A DNA stretch of 64,000 nt from Cutibacterium acnes (GCF_003030305.1 NZ_CP023676.1:1364001-1428000); one strand, 5' to 3'; counted from the first letter of the stretch, positions 52,569-63,874 are shown. The notes: generated from the letters alone by a model not told the origin. Numbers and translations: made by a program.

Positions 52569-54263
52569 ATGAGAGGTAAAATGATTGATGGTGTGTCGAA
52601 CGCGTATCTTCGCTGGTCCACACCAGACGTGGCATTAAACGACGTCACAAGAACGACACCGGGCCTTGACGGGCCCACGCACGAAGAGGCCAAGACACTG
52701 ACCGAGACTACTGTTTCCGTTCCCACCTCCTTCGCCGACCTCGGCGTCCGAGAAGATATCTGCCAGGCGCTGGAAGGGGTGGGAATTGTCTCCCCGTTTC
52801 CGATCCAGGCCATGTCGATCCCGATTGCCGTCGAGGGCACGGATCTTATTGGGCAGGCGCGTACTGGCACTGGCAAAACACTCGCCTTCGGCATCACCAT
52901 CTTGCAGCGCATCACCCTGCCCGGTGACGAAGGTTGGGAAGAACTCACCACCAAAGGCAAGCCCCAAGCACTCGTGATGTGCCCTACCCGGGAGCTAGCT
53001 CTCCAAGTGTCTAAAGACATCTCCACTGCCGCTTCTGTCCGCGGCACACGCGTCCTTACCGTCTACGGTGGGGTTGGTTATGAGTCGCAGATTGACGCAC
53101 TTAAAGCGGGGGTCGATGTTGTCGTCGGTACTCCTGGACGCCTTCTTGACCTATCCCAGCGCAAGGACCTCGATCTGTCCCATGAGCGCATCGTCGTCCT
53201 TGACGAGGCCGACGAGATGCTCGATCTCGGCTTCCTGCCTGACGTCGAGAATCTCATCGGACGCACTCCAGCCTCTCGCCAGACGATGCTGTTTTCGGCC
53301 ACTATGCCGGCCCCGATTATGGCCCTAGCCCGGTCCCAACTGCGTCGTCCGGTGCACGTCCGCGCCGAAGGAGCCGACACCCAGACCACGGTGCCCGACA
53401 CCCAGCAGTTTGTATACCAGGCCCATCCCCTCGACAAGATTGAGATCATTGGACGCATTCTGCAGGCCAACGACGTCGAAAAGGTCATTATCTTCTGCCG
53501 CACCAAGCGTGCATGCCAGCGGCTTTCTGACGACCTCGACGACCGCGGTTTCAAAACCCGCGCCATCCACGGTGATCTCACGCAGGTCGCGCGTGAAAAG
53601 GCGCTCAAGAAATTCCGTCATGGCGAGGCGACCATCCTGGTGGCGACCGATGTCGCTGCCCGTGGCATTGACGTCACCGGGGTGTCCCACGTCATCAACC
53701 ATGAATGTCCCGAAGACGAGAAAACATACGTCCACCGCATTGGTCGCACCGGCCGCGCGGGTGCCAAAGGCCTCGCCGTCACCCTCGTAGATTGGGCTGA
53801 CGTCACCCGCTGGAAGCTCATCAACAAGGCCCTCAACCTCGAGCTGTCCGAGCCAGTCGAAACTTATTCCACCTCCCCCCACCTCTACACCGATCTCGAC
53901 ATACCCGAGGACGCTCAGGGACAGATCATCGATCCTGAGAAGGCCGCTACCGAGAAGAAACGGCGACAGCATCGCCACGGCCACGATGGCTCCCACCACG
54001 AGAAGGCCACACGGCGGCACTCCCGTGATGCTTCCAAGGATGGAGATAAAGCGCGGCGAAAGCGCATTCGCCGCCGCAACGGCAAAGTAGTCAGGGGCTC
54101 CTCACCCAACCCCGTGGCCCAGCCACCTCACCAGAAAGCAAACCAAAACCGACACGCAGCAAACAGCAACCATCACGATATAGTCGCCGGCCCGCGCGAG
54201 GCGCGGCCGAGACACCGACGCGCCCGGAATGCCCTGCACAACCGACCATCAAACAGGCTGTAA
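52569..54263 (+). CDS. rhlE: DEAD-box RNA helicase (RhlE type)
   Basis: 564 residues. The core at about 50-420 has all DEAD-box motifs: Q motif (SFADLGVREDICQALEGVGI), motif I ARTGTGKTLAF, Ia PTRELAL, II DEADEMLDLG, III FSATMPAP, IV VIIFCRTKR, V ATDVAARGID and VI HRIGRTGRAG. The C-terminal 130 residues are strongly basic and His/Arg/Lys-rich, a typical RNA-binding tail. Such helicases remodel rRNA and mRNA, often for cold growth or decay. The ATG at 52569 or the one at 52581 (with GAGAGG before it) starts the protein. Gene order with DUF3107 and the ferritin-like gene matches mycobacteria. It stands as a single transcript. Confidence 0.9.
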   Translation: MRGKMIDGVSNAYLRWSTPDVALNDVTRTTPGLDGPTHEEAKTLTETTVSVPTSFADLGVREDICQALEGVGIVSPFPIQAMSIPIAVEGTDLIGQARTGTGKTLAFGITILQRITLPGDEGWEELTTKGKPQALVMCPTRELALQVSKDISTAASVRGTRVLTVYGGVGYESQIDALKAGVDVVVGTPGRLLDLSQRKDLDLSHERIVVLDEADEMLDLGFLPDVENLIGRTPASRQTMLFSATMPAPIMALARSQLRRPVHVRAEGADTQTTVPDTQQFVYQAHPLDKIEIIGRILQANDVEKVIIFCRTKRACQRLSDDLDDRGFKTRAIHGDLTQVAREKALKKFRHGEATILVATDVAARGIDVTGVSHVINHECPEDEKTYVHRIGRTGRAGAKGLAVTLVDWADVTRWKLINKALNLELSEPVETYSTSPHLYTDLDIPEDAQGQIIDPEKAATEKKRRQHRHGHDGSHHEKATRRHSRDASKDGDKARRKRIRRRNGKVVRGSSPNPVAQPPHQKANQNRHAANSNHHDIVAGPREARPRHRRARNALHNRPSNRL

Positions 54264-54401
54264 CGATCACGTCTGATCCACAATTTGTGCGGGCAGATGC
54301 CCACGGAGTGACCGCATCACCCCCTACACTGAACAAAATGCGCGGCGTTTCCGGTTCACCGGAACACCACGTGCAGCCTAATCAGTCGTACTGGAAGGTC
54401 G

Positions 54402-55913
54402 ATGATGACCCATACAACCCAGCGATCACACGAGGGCAATCCGCAAGGCCCCAAGGTCACCGCGACCCGTGACGATCCCCGAGCCGCCACAATTGAAGAG
54501 ATCCAACCGATCGTCGATCGCGGCGACCAAGGTTATGCCGAGACCCTGACCAATCGCCAGGTCCAGATGATGGCGATTGGCGGGGCGATCGGGGTCGGTC
54601 TCTTTCTTGGAGCAGGGAGCCGCCTGCGCAGTGCCGGACCAGCGGTCCTCATCTCCTACGCGTTCTGCGCGGTCATCGCCTTCCTCGTCATGCGAGCGCT
54701 CGGCGAGTTGGTCATTCACCGCCCCTCTAGTGGTTCTTTTGTGTCCTATGCCCGGGAACTTCTTGGCGATCGCTGGGCCTATGCCGTTGGCTGGATGTAC
54801 ATGCTGAACTGGATGACATCGGGCATCGCTGAGTTGACCGCCATCGGTACCTATCTGCAATTCTGGTGGCCCAGCCTGTTGATGTGGGTACCCTCACTTG
54901 TCGCCTTGATGATCCTCGTGTCGGTCAATCTCATCAGTGTTAAGGCATTCGGAGAATTCGAGTTCTGGGCGGCGTTGCTCAAGGTTGTGGCTTTGACAGC
55001 GTTTATCATCGTGGCCATCGGCCTAGTGGCCTCCCATGTCAACGTCGGTGGGCACCGAGCGGCGGTGTCGAACCTATGGAGATTCGACGGCGGATTCGCC
55101 CCACAGGGGGTTCTGCCCCTCATCCTGGTCATCCAAGGCGTCATCTTCGCCTATGCCACCATCGAGTTAGTGGGCACCGCCTCCGGGGAGACGCAGAATC
55201 CCCGCAAAGTTATCCCCAAAGCCGTCCATGCGGTTGTCTTCCGGCTCGTTGTGTTCTACCTAGGGTCCTTGGCCTTGCTGGCCATGTTGCTACCGTATAA
55301 GGAATACTCCGCCGATGAATCGCCCTTCGTTACGGCATTCTCGGCCATGGGAGTGGGATGGATAGGCGACGCCATGAATATCGTCGTCATCACCGCTGCG
55401 TTCTCCTCAGTGAACTCCGGGCTGTATGCGACGGGTCGAGTCCTCAAATCGCTGGCGGCCGCGGGAGAAGCTCCAAAATTCGCGGGTACTCTCAACCGAT
55501 TCAAGACACCCTCCGGTGGCATCCTTATGACCGCCAGCGTTTTCCTACTGGGGGTGGGACTCGAGTACGTCGTTCCCGAGCGTGCCTTCGAGATATCCAT
55601 TAACACGGCTGCGGTCGGTGTCATCTGGACGTGGGCGACGATCTTCTGGTGCCAGTTGGTGTTGCGCCGACAAGTGAATGAGGGTCGGATCACAGATTCG
55701 GGTTTCCATATGCCGGGTTACCCAATTACGGGTATCTTCGGAATCGTCAGCTTGGCCGGGGTGACGGCCCTCATGGTGCTCGATCCCCAGAACCGAATTG
55801 TACTGGCTGCATCCCTGGTGTACATCGCCGTTATGCTCGTCGCCTGGCCAGCCGTTAAACGCAACAAGGCGCGCCATCCCGAGCTCAACGCCCAGGAAGA
55901 CATCACTTTTTGA
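54402..55913 (+). CDS. Amino acid permease (APC superfamily, AAT family)
   Basis: 503 residues with 12 predicted membrane segments. The first carries the family signature (RQVQMMAIGGAIGVGLFLGA), where the backbone binds the substrate amino acid. YAFCAVIAFLVMRALGELVI and the later NTAAVGVIWTWATIFWCQLV also match AAT-type permeases such as those for asparagine, GABA, proline or D-serine/D-alanine. The family uses proton symport. I cannot fix the substrate from sequence alone; AnsP- or CycA-like is the best guess. GGAAGG precedes the start. It lies alone between rhlE and the convergent trpS gene. Confidence 0.85.
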   Translation: MMTHTTQRSHEGNPQGPKVTATRDDPRAATIEEIQPIVDRGDQGYAETLTNRQVQMMAIGGAIGVGLFLGAGSRLRSAGPAVLISYAFCAVIAFLVMRALGELVIHRPSSGSFVSYARELLGDRWAYAVGWMYMLNWMTSGIAELTAIGTYLQFWWPSLLMWVPSLVALMILVSVNLISVKAFGEFEFWAALLKVVALTAFIIVAIGLVASHVNVGGHRAAVSNLWRFDGGFAPQGVLPLILVIQGVIFAYATIELVGTASGETQNPRKVIPKAVHAVVFRLVVFYLGSLALLAMLLPYKEYSADESPFVTAFSAMGVGWIGDAMNIVVITAAFSSVNSGLYATGRVLKSLAAAGEAPKFAGTLNRFKTPSGGILMTASVFLLGVGLEYVVPERAFEISINTAAVGVIWTWATIFWCQLVLRRQVNEGRITDSGFHMPGYPITGIFGIVSLAGVTALMVLDPQNRIVLAASLVYIAVMLVAWPAVKRNKARHPELNAQEDITF

Positions 55914-55976
55914 CGAGGTCCCACACCATGAGGCTGCTGGCACACTGGTGCGCGATAAGACTACGAAACAACTCCC

Positions 55977-57068
55977 TTAGTACACCATTTTCATAGCTTC
56001 GCGCACCTCCGCCAACGTCTGGTCAGCTACCGCAGCGGCCTTCGCATTACCATCACGAAGAACCTCACGAAGGTGACCCTCATCAGCTGCCAGTTCGGCA
56101 CGACGCTCTCGAATGGGGGCGAAATAGTCGTTGAGGGAAGCGGTGAGACGTTTCTTGAGAGTGCCAGAGCCACCATCACCAATTTCCTCAGCGATGGTAG
56201 CCGGATCATCGTGTTCGCACAGGGCGGTGAGCAGCAGCAGGTTGGAGACCTCCGGGCGGTTCTCCGGATCCCACGTGATGTGACGATCAGCGTCGGTCTT
56301 GGCCTTCTTGATAAGCTTTGCGGTCTGATCTGCGGTCATACCGAGCTCGATGGCATTACCCTTCGACTTGCTCATCTTGGTGCCGTCCAAGCCGAGAACG
56401 TGCGGGGTCGCCGACAACAATGCTTCAGGCTCGGGAAAGACGGGCTTGGAGGCCTCGGCGCGCCCGTACCGCTCGTCGAAACGACGCGCGATGACACGGG
56501 TCTGCTCGATGTGGGGAAGCTGATCACGCCCGACGGGAACAAGGTTCGCCTTACAGAAGAGGATGTCAGCGGCCTGATGTACAGGGAAGGTGAGCATGAG
56601 ACCGGACATCGGACGCTCTGACGTAGCCAACTCGTCCTTGACAGTCGGATTGCGACGCAGCTCAGCGTCAGTCACCAAGGACAAAAAGGGCAACAGCAGC
56701 TGGTTGAGAGCTGGCAGCGCTGAGTGGGTGAAAATCGTGGTAAGCGCTGGGTCAATGCCGATTGCCAGGTAATCGGCGACATTCGACATAACATTGGCCT
56801 GCAGGTCACCGACCCCGTCGCGGTCATAGATAACCTGGTAGTCAGCGACGACAAGGAAAGACTCAATGCCCTTGCTCTGCAGGCGTACCCGATTCGCCAG
56901 CGACCCGAAGTAGTGACCGATATGCAGGCTGCCAGTAGGACGGTCCCCGGTAAGAATGCGCCACTTGTCGGGATGGACCGCCAAATCAGCCTCGACCTTG
57001 TCACTGCGAGCCTGGGAACGCGCCAAAGTGGCCGCGTTCGAGCCAATCCCGGGGACGTCGCTAGTCAT
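55977..57068 (-). CDS. trpS: Tryptophanyl-tRNA synthetase
   Basis: 363 residues from the ATG at 57068, which has GAAGGA upstream; a longer frame to 57188 lacks support. Class I signatures are present: the HIGH motif in PTGSLHIGHYFGSLANRV and the KMSKS motif in LDGTKMSKSKGNAIELG. Between them lie EADLAVHPDKWRILTGDRP, MSGLMLTFPVHQAADILFCK and PVGRDQLPHIEQTRVIARRF, all standard for bacterial TrpRS. It charges tRNA-Trp with tryptophan. No T-box or trp leader is seen upstream. The protein is slightly longer than the common 330-340 residues because of the N-terminal extension. Confidence 0.93.
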   Translation of the reverse strand: MTSDVPGIGSNAATLARSQARSDKVEADLAVHPDKWRILTGDRPTGSLHIGHYFGSLANRVRLQSKGIESFLVVADYQVIYDRDGVGDLQANVMSNVADYLAIGIDPALTTIFTHSALPALNQLLLPFLSLVTDAELRRNPTVKDELATSERPMSGLMLTFPVHQAADILFCKANLVPVGRDQLPHIEQTRVIARRFDERYGRAEASKPVFPEPEALLSATPHVLGLDGTKMSKSKGNAIELGMTADQTAKLIKKAKTDADRHITWDPENRPEVSNLLLLTALCEHDDPATIAEEIGDGGSGTLKKRLTASLNDYFAPIRERRAELAADEGHLREVLRDGNAKAAAVADQTLAEVREAMKMVY

Positions 57069-57214
57069 CGTTAATCCTTCCTCGCCGCTCGCTCCCGGCG
57101 ACGAGGAGACGCCGCCAGGCAAGGCGGCCATCACAATGTCAGTGCCGCACGCAGCGACGCCACCACGAGGTGGCAATCGCAGGTGCACTCGTCATAGTGG
57201 TCACTGTAGCAGTC

Positions 57215-58075
57215 TCACCGGACGCGAAGGACTCCACCGCGCAGCTGAATCCTCGTCACCAGCTCTCGATACGCAGTCTCACGGGTCACATTGCACCCCA
57301 ACTGGTGATCCTTTTTGCCGGACCCGTGATAATCACTTGCGCCAGTCCGGACCAATCCGAGCCTTCCGCCTAAGTCGAAAAGCATCCGACGAGCGACCTG
57401 GTCATGATCTTGATGCTCGACTTCAATCCCGTCCAGCTGGTGGTACGCCGACAGGGACGCGATCACCTGCGGGGTGAGATCCTGCTGCGCTCCTCTTCCC
57501 CACGGATGGGCGAGCACAGCAACACCACCGGCATTGTGGATGAGGTCAATGCCTTCCTCTAGTGCCACGCTGCGCCTTGGCACATAGGCCGGTTTTCCGT
57601 CTGACAACCAGTCGCGGAAGGCTTCATCACGGTCCTCGACATATCCCTTAGCCACCATTGCATCCGCGACATGAGGGCGACCCAGGCTGGAAGCAGACCC
57701 GGAGGTCCGGTGCACATCGTCAATTGTTACCGTCATCCCGGCGTCAGACAGCCGTTGACAGATAGCGTCTAGACGTCCTGCTCGCGATGCTCGGGTGGCC
57801 TGCAGTTCCCTACCTAATACCGGATCGTCGGGACGGGCCCCGTAACCGAGCAGATGCACGTCTCGGCCGCCGATATGACATGTCATCTCGAAGCCGGGCA
57901 GCAGCCGGACACCAAAACGCTGTCCGGCAGCCTGGGCCTCCTCCAGCCCATCAAAGGTGTCGTGATCGGTCAGGGCGACAACGTCTAAACCACTCCCGGC
58001 AGCTTTCATCATGAGGCGGGTCGGTGAGTCTGTCCCGTCTGAGATCGTGGAGTGGGTGTGAAGATCAATTCTCAC
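57215..58075 (-). CDS. PHP-domain phosphoesterase (RNase AM/YciV-like)
   Basis: 286 residues beginning directly with the PHP signature RIDLHTHSTISDGTDSPTRL, which provides the first metal-binding histidines. VVALTDHDTFDGLEEA and RLLPGFEMTCHIGGRDVHLL follow, then VAVLAHPWGRGAQQDLTPQV and TGASDYHGSGK at the C-terminus. The layout matches the YciV/RNase AM family, a trinuclear-metal 5'-3' exonuclease that acts on short RNAs and on nucleoside 3',5'-bisphosphates. The GTG start overlaps the stop of the glutamate dehydrogenase gene by 4 nt, so it is translated from the same message. Confidence 0.83.
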   Translation of the reverse strand: MRIDLHTHSTISDGTDSPTRLMMKAAGSGLDVVALTDHDTFDGLEEAQAAGQRFGVRLLPGFEMTCHIGGRDVHLLGYGARPDDPVLGRELQATRASRAGRLDAICQRLSDAGMTVTIDDVHRTSGSASSLGRPHVADAMVAKGYVEDRDEAFRDWLSDGKPAYVPRRSVALEEGIDLIHNAGGVAVLAHPWGRGAQQDLTPQVIASLSAYHQLDGIEVEHQDHDQVARRMLFDLGGRLGLVRTGASDYHGSGKKDHQLGCNVTRETAYRELVTRIQLRGGVLRVR

Positions 58076-61000
58076 AATGTGACCTCCTGGCCCACGGCGG
58101 ACCGTAGATCACTGACCATCACGACGCAGTGCGCTAGATCCGGATTTGCCGCTATCGACTTCACAATACGACCACCGTCTGCCAGAACATTGTCTGTTCC
58201 AATCACAACGGCGCGTCGGGTCGCGTCCGACATCACTCGCAACAAATCTTCTCGCAAACTCGCCCGCACTCTGGCATCCGTCGGACGATCCTGCGGAAGC
58301 TGCTCGACGAGCCTGGTGAGGCGAATCATGTCGACGCGGCGGGCCAGCGTCAGATAAGCATCCGCAACCTCGTCAAGAGGGTGGCCCTCTTCCGAAATCT
58401 CTACGATGCTGAGGAGTACTGGGCTCCAGTCATAAGCGGCAACAACTGCGGCGTCAGAACGATCAAGCCCAAGCTCGGTGACCTCGTCGACCTTCTCCTG
58501 CCAGGCATCCGCACTGTCGCCAAGCAGCCGCTCAGACAACTTCTCAACAAGCGTAGCTACACCAGGCCGGTAGGTCTCGATAGTGCCAGCGATGTCGTCG
58601 GCGCCACCATGGTTGAGGAACCACCGGGTGGCATGCATGGCAAGATCTGTCAATGCGAGTCGAATCTTGGCGGTACGGACAGCATCCAACCCGAGGTGGG
58701 TGAGATCCGTTTCGACTCGCCCTAGTCCGAACACCGAGCGTGCTGCTAGCTGGCATCGGATGACCTGGGCAATGTCTGCCCCCGTCTGTAGGTGCAACCG
58801 GTAGTAGGCCGTAATACCCTGCGAATCTACGAAACGGTTCACGGCCTCGGTCGTGATGATCTCACGGTGCAGCCGATGTGTCGGCATCCGCTCAGTGAAC
58901 CTCTCCCTCAAAAGTGGCGGGAAGTAGCCCACCAAGCGGTCCGCAACGAAAGGATCCTCCGGCAAGTCTGTCGCCAGCACGGCATCACACAGGGCGATCT
59001 TCGTCCAAGCCAGCAGAGTGCACAGCTCCGGACTAGCGAGTCTCTCCCCTGCGGCCATTCTCCGGTTCATTTCAGTGGTCGACGGCATGGTATCGACAGC
59101 GCGATCAAGATGACCCGACTCTTCCAACTCGCACATCCACGCTTCTAACACTCCCGCAGTCGGGCCATCTGAGCTCAATGCGTTAGCTAAGGCCAAGTTT
59201 TGTGAATGGTTGTGGCGCAACACTAGGGAAGCAACATCATCCGCCATGGCCGGCAGCAATTCATCGCGTTCTTGTTCGCTGATTCGGCCTGCCGCAACCT
59301 CAGCGTCCAGGAGGATCTTGATGTTGACTTCGTGGTCCGAGGTATCTACTCCTGCCGAGTTGTCGATGAAGTCGGTGTTAATGCGGCCACCATTGCGGGC
59401 ATACTCGATACGGCCAGCCTGAGTCCAACCTAGGTTTCCACCTTCACCGGCAGCCTTCGCACGAACGTCCTTGGCGGTGACACGCACCGGATCGTTAGCA
59501 CGATCGCCTACCTGAGCATCAGTTTCACTGGTAGCGCGCACATAGGTGCCAATGCCGCCATTCCACAACAGATCGACGGGGGCTCGCAGGATCGCGGAGA
59601 TGAGGTCATCGGGCGTCATCCGGTTCACCGAAGCGTCAATTCCTAAAGCCTCGTGCATATGCGGGCTCACTGGGATCGACTTCAAGGTGCGATCCCAGAC
59701 GCCACCACCCTCAGAGATAAGGGAAGAGTCGTAGTCGCCCCAACTTGAGCGAGGAAGGTTAAAGAGACGGCGACGCTCTTGCCACGACGCCTCAGGATCT
59801 GGGTTCGGATCGACGAAAACATGGCGGTGGTTGAAAGCAGCAACCAATTTGATGTGCCTGCTCAACAGCATGCCATTACCGAAGACATCGCCCGACATAT
59901 CGCCGATGCCAACGCACGTGAAATCCTCGGTAGCCTGGTCAATCCCTAGATCTGCCAGGTGCCTAGTGACTGATTCCCACGCGCCACGGGCCGTGATACC
60001 CATCGCCTTGTGGTCGTAGCCATGCGAACCGCCAGAGGCGAAGGCGTCACCAAGCCAGAAGTGGTGTTCGGCAGCGATGGCATTTGCGGTATCAGAGAAG
60101 GTGGCTGTGCCTTTGTCGGCCGCAACAACAAGGTACGGGTCATCACCGTCGTGACGAACCACGTCCTCAGGTGCGACGACCTTGCCCTCAACAACGTTAT
60201 CTGTCAGCGACAGCAACGAAGACACGAAAATGCGGTAGCATTCCTTGCCTTCCGCAGCCCATTCCGCGCGATTGGTCGTTGAATCAGGTAGATGAGCAGG
60301 CACAAATCCGCCCTTGGCACCGGCCGGGACGATAACCGAATTCTTGACCATCTGCGCCTTGACCAAGCCGAGTACTTCGGTGCGAAAATCCTCGGGGCGA
60401 TCGGACCACCGCAGGCCACCTCGCGCGACGGCGCCAAACCTCAGGTGGGTTCCGGACACTCGTGGCGAGTTGACGAAAATCTCAAACTTGGGCCGCGGGG
60501 CCGGGGCAAAGCCGAGATCGGTAGGACGGACCTTGAAGGCCAACGCCCGTCGACCGCTCTGCCACCAGTTCGTACGGATCATAGCTCTGATGACGGCATG
60601 CATCATGCGTAAAATGCGGTCGTGGTCAAGCGAAGCCACTTCCTCAAGGTCAGTGAGGAAGGACTCGGACAGTTCCTCGACCTTAGCCAAACGCTGCGGA
60701 CCGGCGTCAACTCCATCATCAAAAGCAGTGGGATCGAACTTCGCCTCAACGATCCCCACTAGGTCCCTTGCCAGGTTCGGATTAGCCCGCAAAGCCCGCG
60801 CCATGTACGTCTGTGAGAAAGGGCTACCGAGCTGTCGTAGGTACCGAGCGATACAGCGCAGCATCGCTACTTGGGACCACGACAGTCCAGCTTCAGTCAC
60901 CAATCCGGAGAAGGTGTCAGACTCGCACTCCCCCTTCCACGACGCTGCAAACGCCTCGGTGAAACGACGTCGTCCAGCGACCTTCCATAGCTCACCAGGA

Positions 61001-62743
61001 GTTTGCAGACCAAGGTCGAACAGCCACACTTCTCGCCCGCGCAATATGATGCGATGGGGATGTTCATCAATAATCTGAACACCCAGGCTCGACAGGTGTG
61101 GCATCACCTGAGAAAGTGTCATCGGAGCCCGTTGGTTGAAGATCTTTAGTCGCAAATCAGACGGATCAGCTGGGTCATCGGGGCGATACATCACTAGTCC
61201 CAGATCATCCTCAGCCAGGCCGTTGAGGAGCTCCAGATCCAAAATGCCCTGCTTGGCGGTGAACTCTTGCTTGTACTCGGGGCCGAAATCGACTCCTCGT
61301 CGGTTGCTAGGAATGCCACTGGCCAAGGTGATGAACTCGTCATCCCAGTTCGAGGTGGCATCTGCAAGTTCAGCCTGCAATTTCTCGTCGTCGATCGGTG
61401 GTAGCACCTGTCCATCAGCAACCTTGGCTGTCACTGTGATCCGTACCAGCGAGGACTCCCCCATCATGGTGGTCGAGTCAACTTCCACCGCGCCAGTGCG
61501 TTTAGCCACAATTCCCTCAACGACGCCGACAGTGCTGGCGTCGAAACGATCTGCCGGAACAAAGACAAGAAGGTGGAAAAAACGACCCCATGGGCCCCGA
61601 CGCACCAGGGCACGCAAGCGCTGCTTCTCACGCAGATCGACAACGGCCATAATAAGCGGCACGAGTTCCTCGGCAGACGCCTCAAAGAAGTCATCACGCG
61701 GGAACTCAGCAATCGTGCGAACAACCGCCTTTCCGCTATGAGAGTTAGCGCGGTAGCCAGACAGCGCGAGGATACGAGACGCCTTAGCCCTCAAGACCGG
61801 AATATGGGCCACAGACTCCGTGTACGCCGCGGACCCCAGCAGGCCAAGGAACCGGTGCTCAGCAACGACGGCGCCGTGCTCGTCACGAATCCTTACCCCG
61901 ATGTAATCGCGGTAACCATTGCGTTGTACTGCCGAGCGCACCGAATCCTTGGTGACGATAACGGTCGCCTTATCGTCATTATGCGGAACGGCGTCAAATC
62001 GCTGCCCCTCCTCAGCGATGCCAAGATGAGTACCTGCGACCGGAGTCATCGTCTCGCCATCAACCGTGAATTCCTGGTAGGAAAGGTACATGAAGTGATC
62101 ATCAGCCAGCCACTCAAGTAACTCACGACTCGAATCGCGATCATCGGCTGGTCCTGGAGGAAGCGCTGACGAGCTCAGCAGTGCGCAGCATTGCTTCATG
62201 CATTGCCCCCCAGTCATCGGTGGCACAAACAACCTGATCAAGGCACGCACACAAATCGTCACGAAGTTGCTCGGCTGCCTGTCCGATATCGGTACCAAGC
62301 GGGGCCGTCGCATCAATGTGGATCCACGACTCCGAGGCACAACCTCCCCGACCGGGCATTCCGACCGCCTCAATCGTGCCGCGGTCGCGTTTCACACCGA
62401 TGATCGGATGCCGGACGTCCTCGACCCTCCACCCGTGCCTCAGCAAGCAGGACGCCACAGTGTCGACAAGGAAAGGACGGTCACCCGTCACGACCTGAAC
62501 AGAATTTATCTGCCCGTCTGACCACGGCGGATCGACGATGACGTCAACGCGAACCGGCCCAGGTCGCAGCGCAAGCTGCGCCTGGTGTTCCATCGCTTGA
62601 CGAATCGCATCGTCACGGTAATGATCTCCGGTGGCATGCTGCTCTTGCACAGCTGCCACGAGAGCCGGGATGACTTCATCCATCTCTGACACGATCAGGT
62701 CACCTTCGTCATGGTCACGGGGCCACCTCCACGTGGTCCTCAT
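58072..62743 (-). CDS. gdh: NAD-specific glutamate dehydrogenase, large form, frameshifted in this sequence
   Basis: Two minus-strand frames together give about 1550-1570 residues, the size of the 180-kDa-class (GDH-180) enzymes. The N-terminal part (to 62141) contains VVTGDRPFLVDTVASCLLRH and ends at MLRTAELVSASS. The other frame takes over between about 62150 and 62190 with PPGPADDRDSSRELLEWLAD and DHFMYLSYQEF. The catalytic part holds FGAVARGGLRWSDRPEDFRT, EVLGLVKAQMVKNSVIVPAG and AKGGFVPAHLP. The enzyme turns glutamate into 2-oxoglutarate and ammonia. Because everything outside one point is intact and the gene is normally important, a sequencing error is as likely as true inactivation. 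The start (62743 or nearby) is uncertain. The downstream PHP gene is coupled. Confidence 0.85.
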
Positions 62744-62834
62744 CGAGAACTCTACAAGGGTCAATGCCTTGGCGTGAACCACCACGCACAGGCATAGTGT
62801 GAGATGTGCCGTAACCGTCCGGCATCATGGTGGC

Positions 62835-63308
62835 ATGGACATCAATTCACGGGCCCATTTCGACGCAACCCCCGACCAAGTCGTCGCTATGATGACTGAT
62901 CCGGCATGGTGGCAAGACGTCCACCGTCGTGGCGGTGGCACGACCAGCAACGCCGTCGTTACAGGGGATTCACTGAGTTTGGACGTAGCTATGCCAGCCC
63001 CCAGCCAGATCACCACGTTCGTCGGTTCGACTCTGACCGCCAAGCAGACGCTGTCGTGGCAACCGGCCGGCCCCAACGGATCACGCGAGGGTACCCTCCA
63101 GATCGTCCCTCAAGGCATGCCTGCGAAAGCGGATGGACACGCATCAGTGCGCCCCGACGCCACCGGAACTGAGGTTATCTATACCGGAACCTTCACAGTG
63201 TCGGTGCCTTTAGTTGGTAAGAAACTCGAAAAAGCCGCAGCTCCTCACATCACTCAGGCATTTAACATGCAACAGGATGCTGGCAACGACTGGTTGGCCT
63301 CTCACTGA
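62835..63308 (+). CDS. DUF2505 family protein (START-like fold)
   Basis: 157 residues from the ATG at 62835; a frame from 62799 would add 12 residues without support. It starts with MDINSRAHFDATPDQVVAMM, followed by AWWQDVHRRGGGTTSNAVVT, and ends with KKLEKAAAPHITQAFNMQQD and AGNDWL. This is the pattern of actinobacterial DUF2505, which resembles the SRPBCC/START lipid-binding fold. Function unknown; proteins of this kind may bind hydrophobic ligands. The gene is divergent from the glutamate dehydrogenase gene and convergent with the DUF6912-like gene. Confidence 0.8.
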   Translation: MDINSRAHFDATPDQVVAMMTDPAWWQDVHRRGGGTTSNAVVTGDSLSLDVAMPAPSQITTFVGSTLTAKQTLSWQPAGPNGSREGTLQIVPQGMPAKADGHASVRPDATGTEVIYTGTFTVSVPLVGKKLEKAAAPHITQAFNMQQDAGNDWLASH

Positions 63309-63340
63309 ACACCACACCGGACCACGCGAGGCGGTCAGCA

Positions 63341-63838
63341 TCACTCAAGACCGCGGAAACCCTCCGGGTCGGTGCTGACCGCAGGAAGCTCCTCGGTGAC
63401 GTCATGCCATGACAACTCGTGCTCACCGATAAGGGTTTGGATAGTGACGTCGTTCCACGCGTCATCAATAGTCATGCCCTTGACTGCCTCCGCCGCCTCC
63501 CGTGAGTGAGCGTCGTCATCATCAGCGAACCACGCGGTGATCTGAGAAGGCTCGAGATGTGTCAGAGTCACTCCGCCGTTGTCGACCTCCTCATGGTCGG
63601 TGATCTGCTCAGGCGGGACGTGAGCTACGAGTACCAAGCGTCGACCAGTGTGGGTCAATCCCCACACAGAACCGATAACCATGGCGGCATGCTCGGTTTC
63701 CTCCGGATCGGTGACATCAAGGATGGATTGCAACTCCTCAGTAACCGTGAAAGCCGTTACCTGTTTCCCCGGTGCAGCAACGAGTTGATGAGCCCGCTCC
63801 GCACTGGTCGGGATGAAGACGATGGTGGATGTCGACAA
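63341..63838 (-). CDS. DUF6912-like small actinobacterial protein
   Basis: 165 residues from the TTG at 63838, chosen for the excellent AAGGAGGG 5 nt upstream; an in-frame ATG at 63874 lies before it. The sequence begins STSTIVFIPTSAERAHQLVA and carries EETEHAAMVIGSVWGLTHTG and RRLVLVAHVPPEQITDHEEV. SQITAWFADDDDAHSREAAE follows, then an acidic C-terminus. Actinobacterial proteins with this pattern are of unknown function. They often lie near helicase or secretion genes. The family name is from memory and could be off. Confidence 0.65.
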   Translation of the reverse strand: MSTSTIVFIPTSAERAHQLVAAPGKQVTAFTVTEELQSILDVTDPEETEHAAMVIGSVWGLTHTGRRLVLVAHVPPEQITDHEEVDNGGVTLTHLEPSQITAWFADDDDAHSREAAEAVKGMTIDDAWNDVTIQTLIGEHELSWHDVTEELPAVSTDPEGFRGLE

Positions 63839-63874
63839 TTGAACCCTCCTTGGTCGGCGTGGCCTCAGATCCAT

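Noticed and set aside
62141-62200. Programmed frameshifting in the glutamate dehydrogenase gene
   Set aside because: No slippery heptamer or downstream structure could be recognised at the junction, and the family has no known frameshifting.
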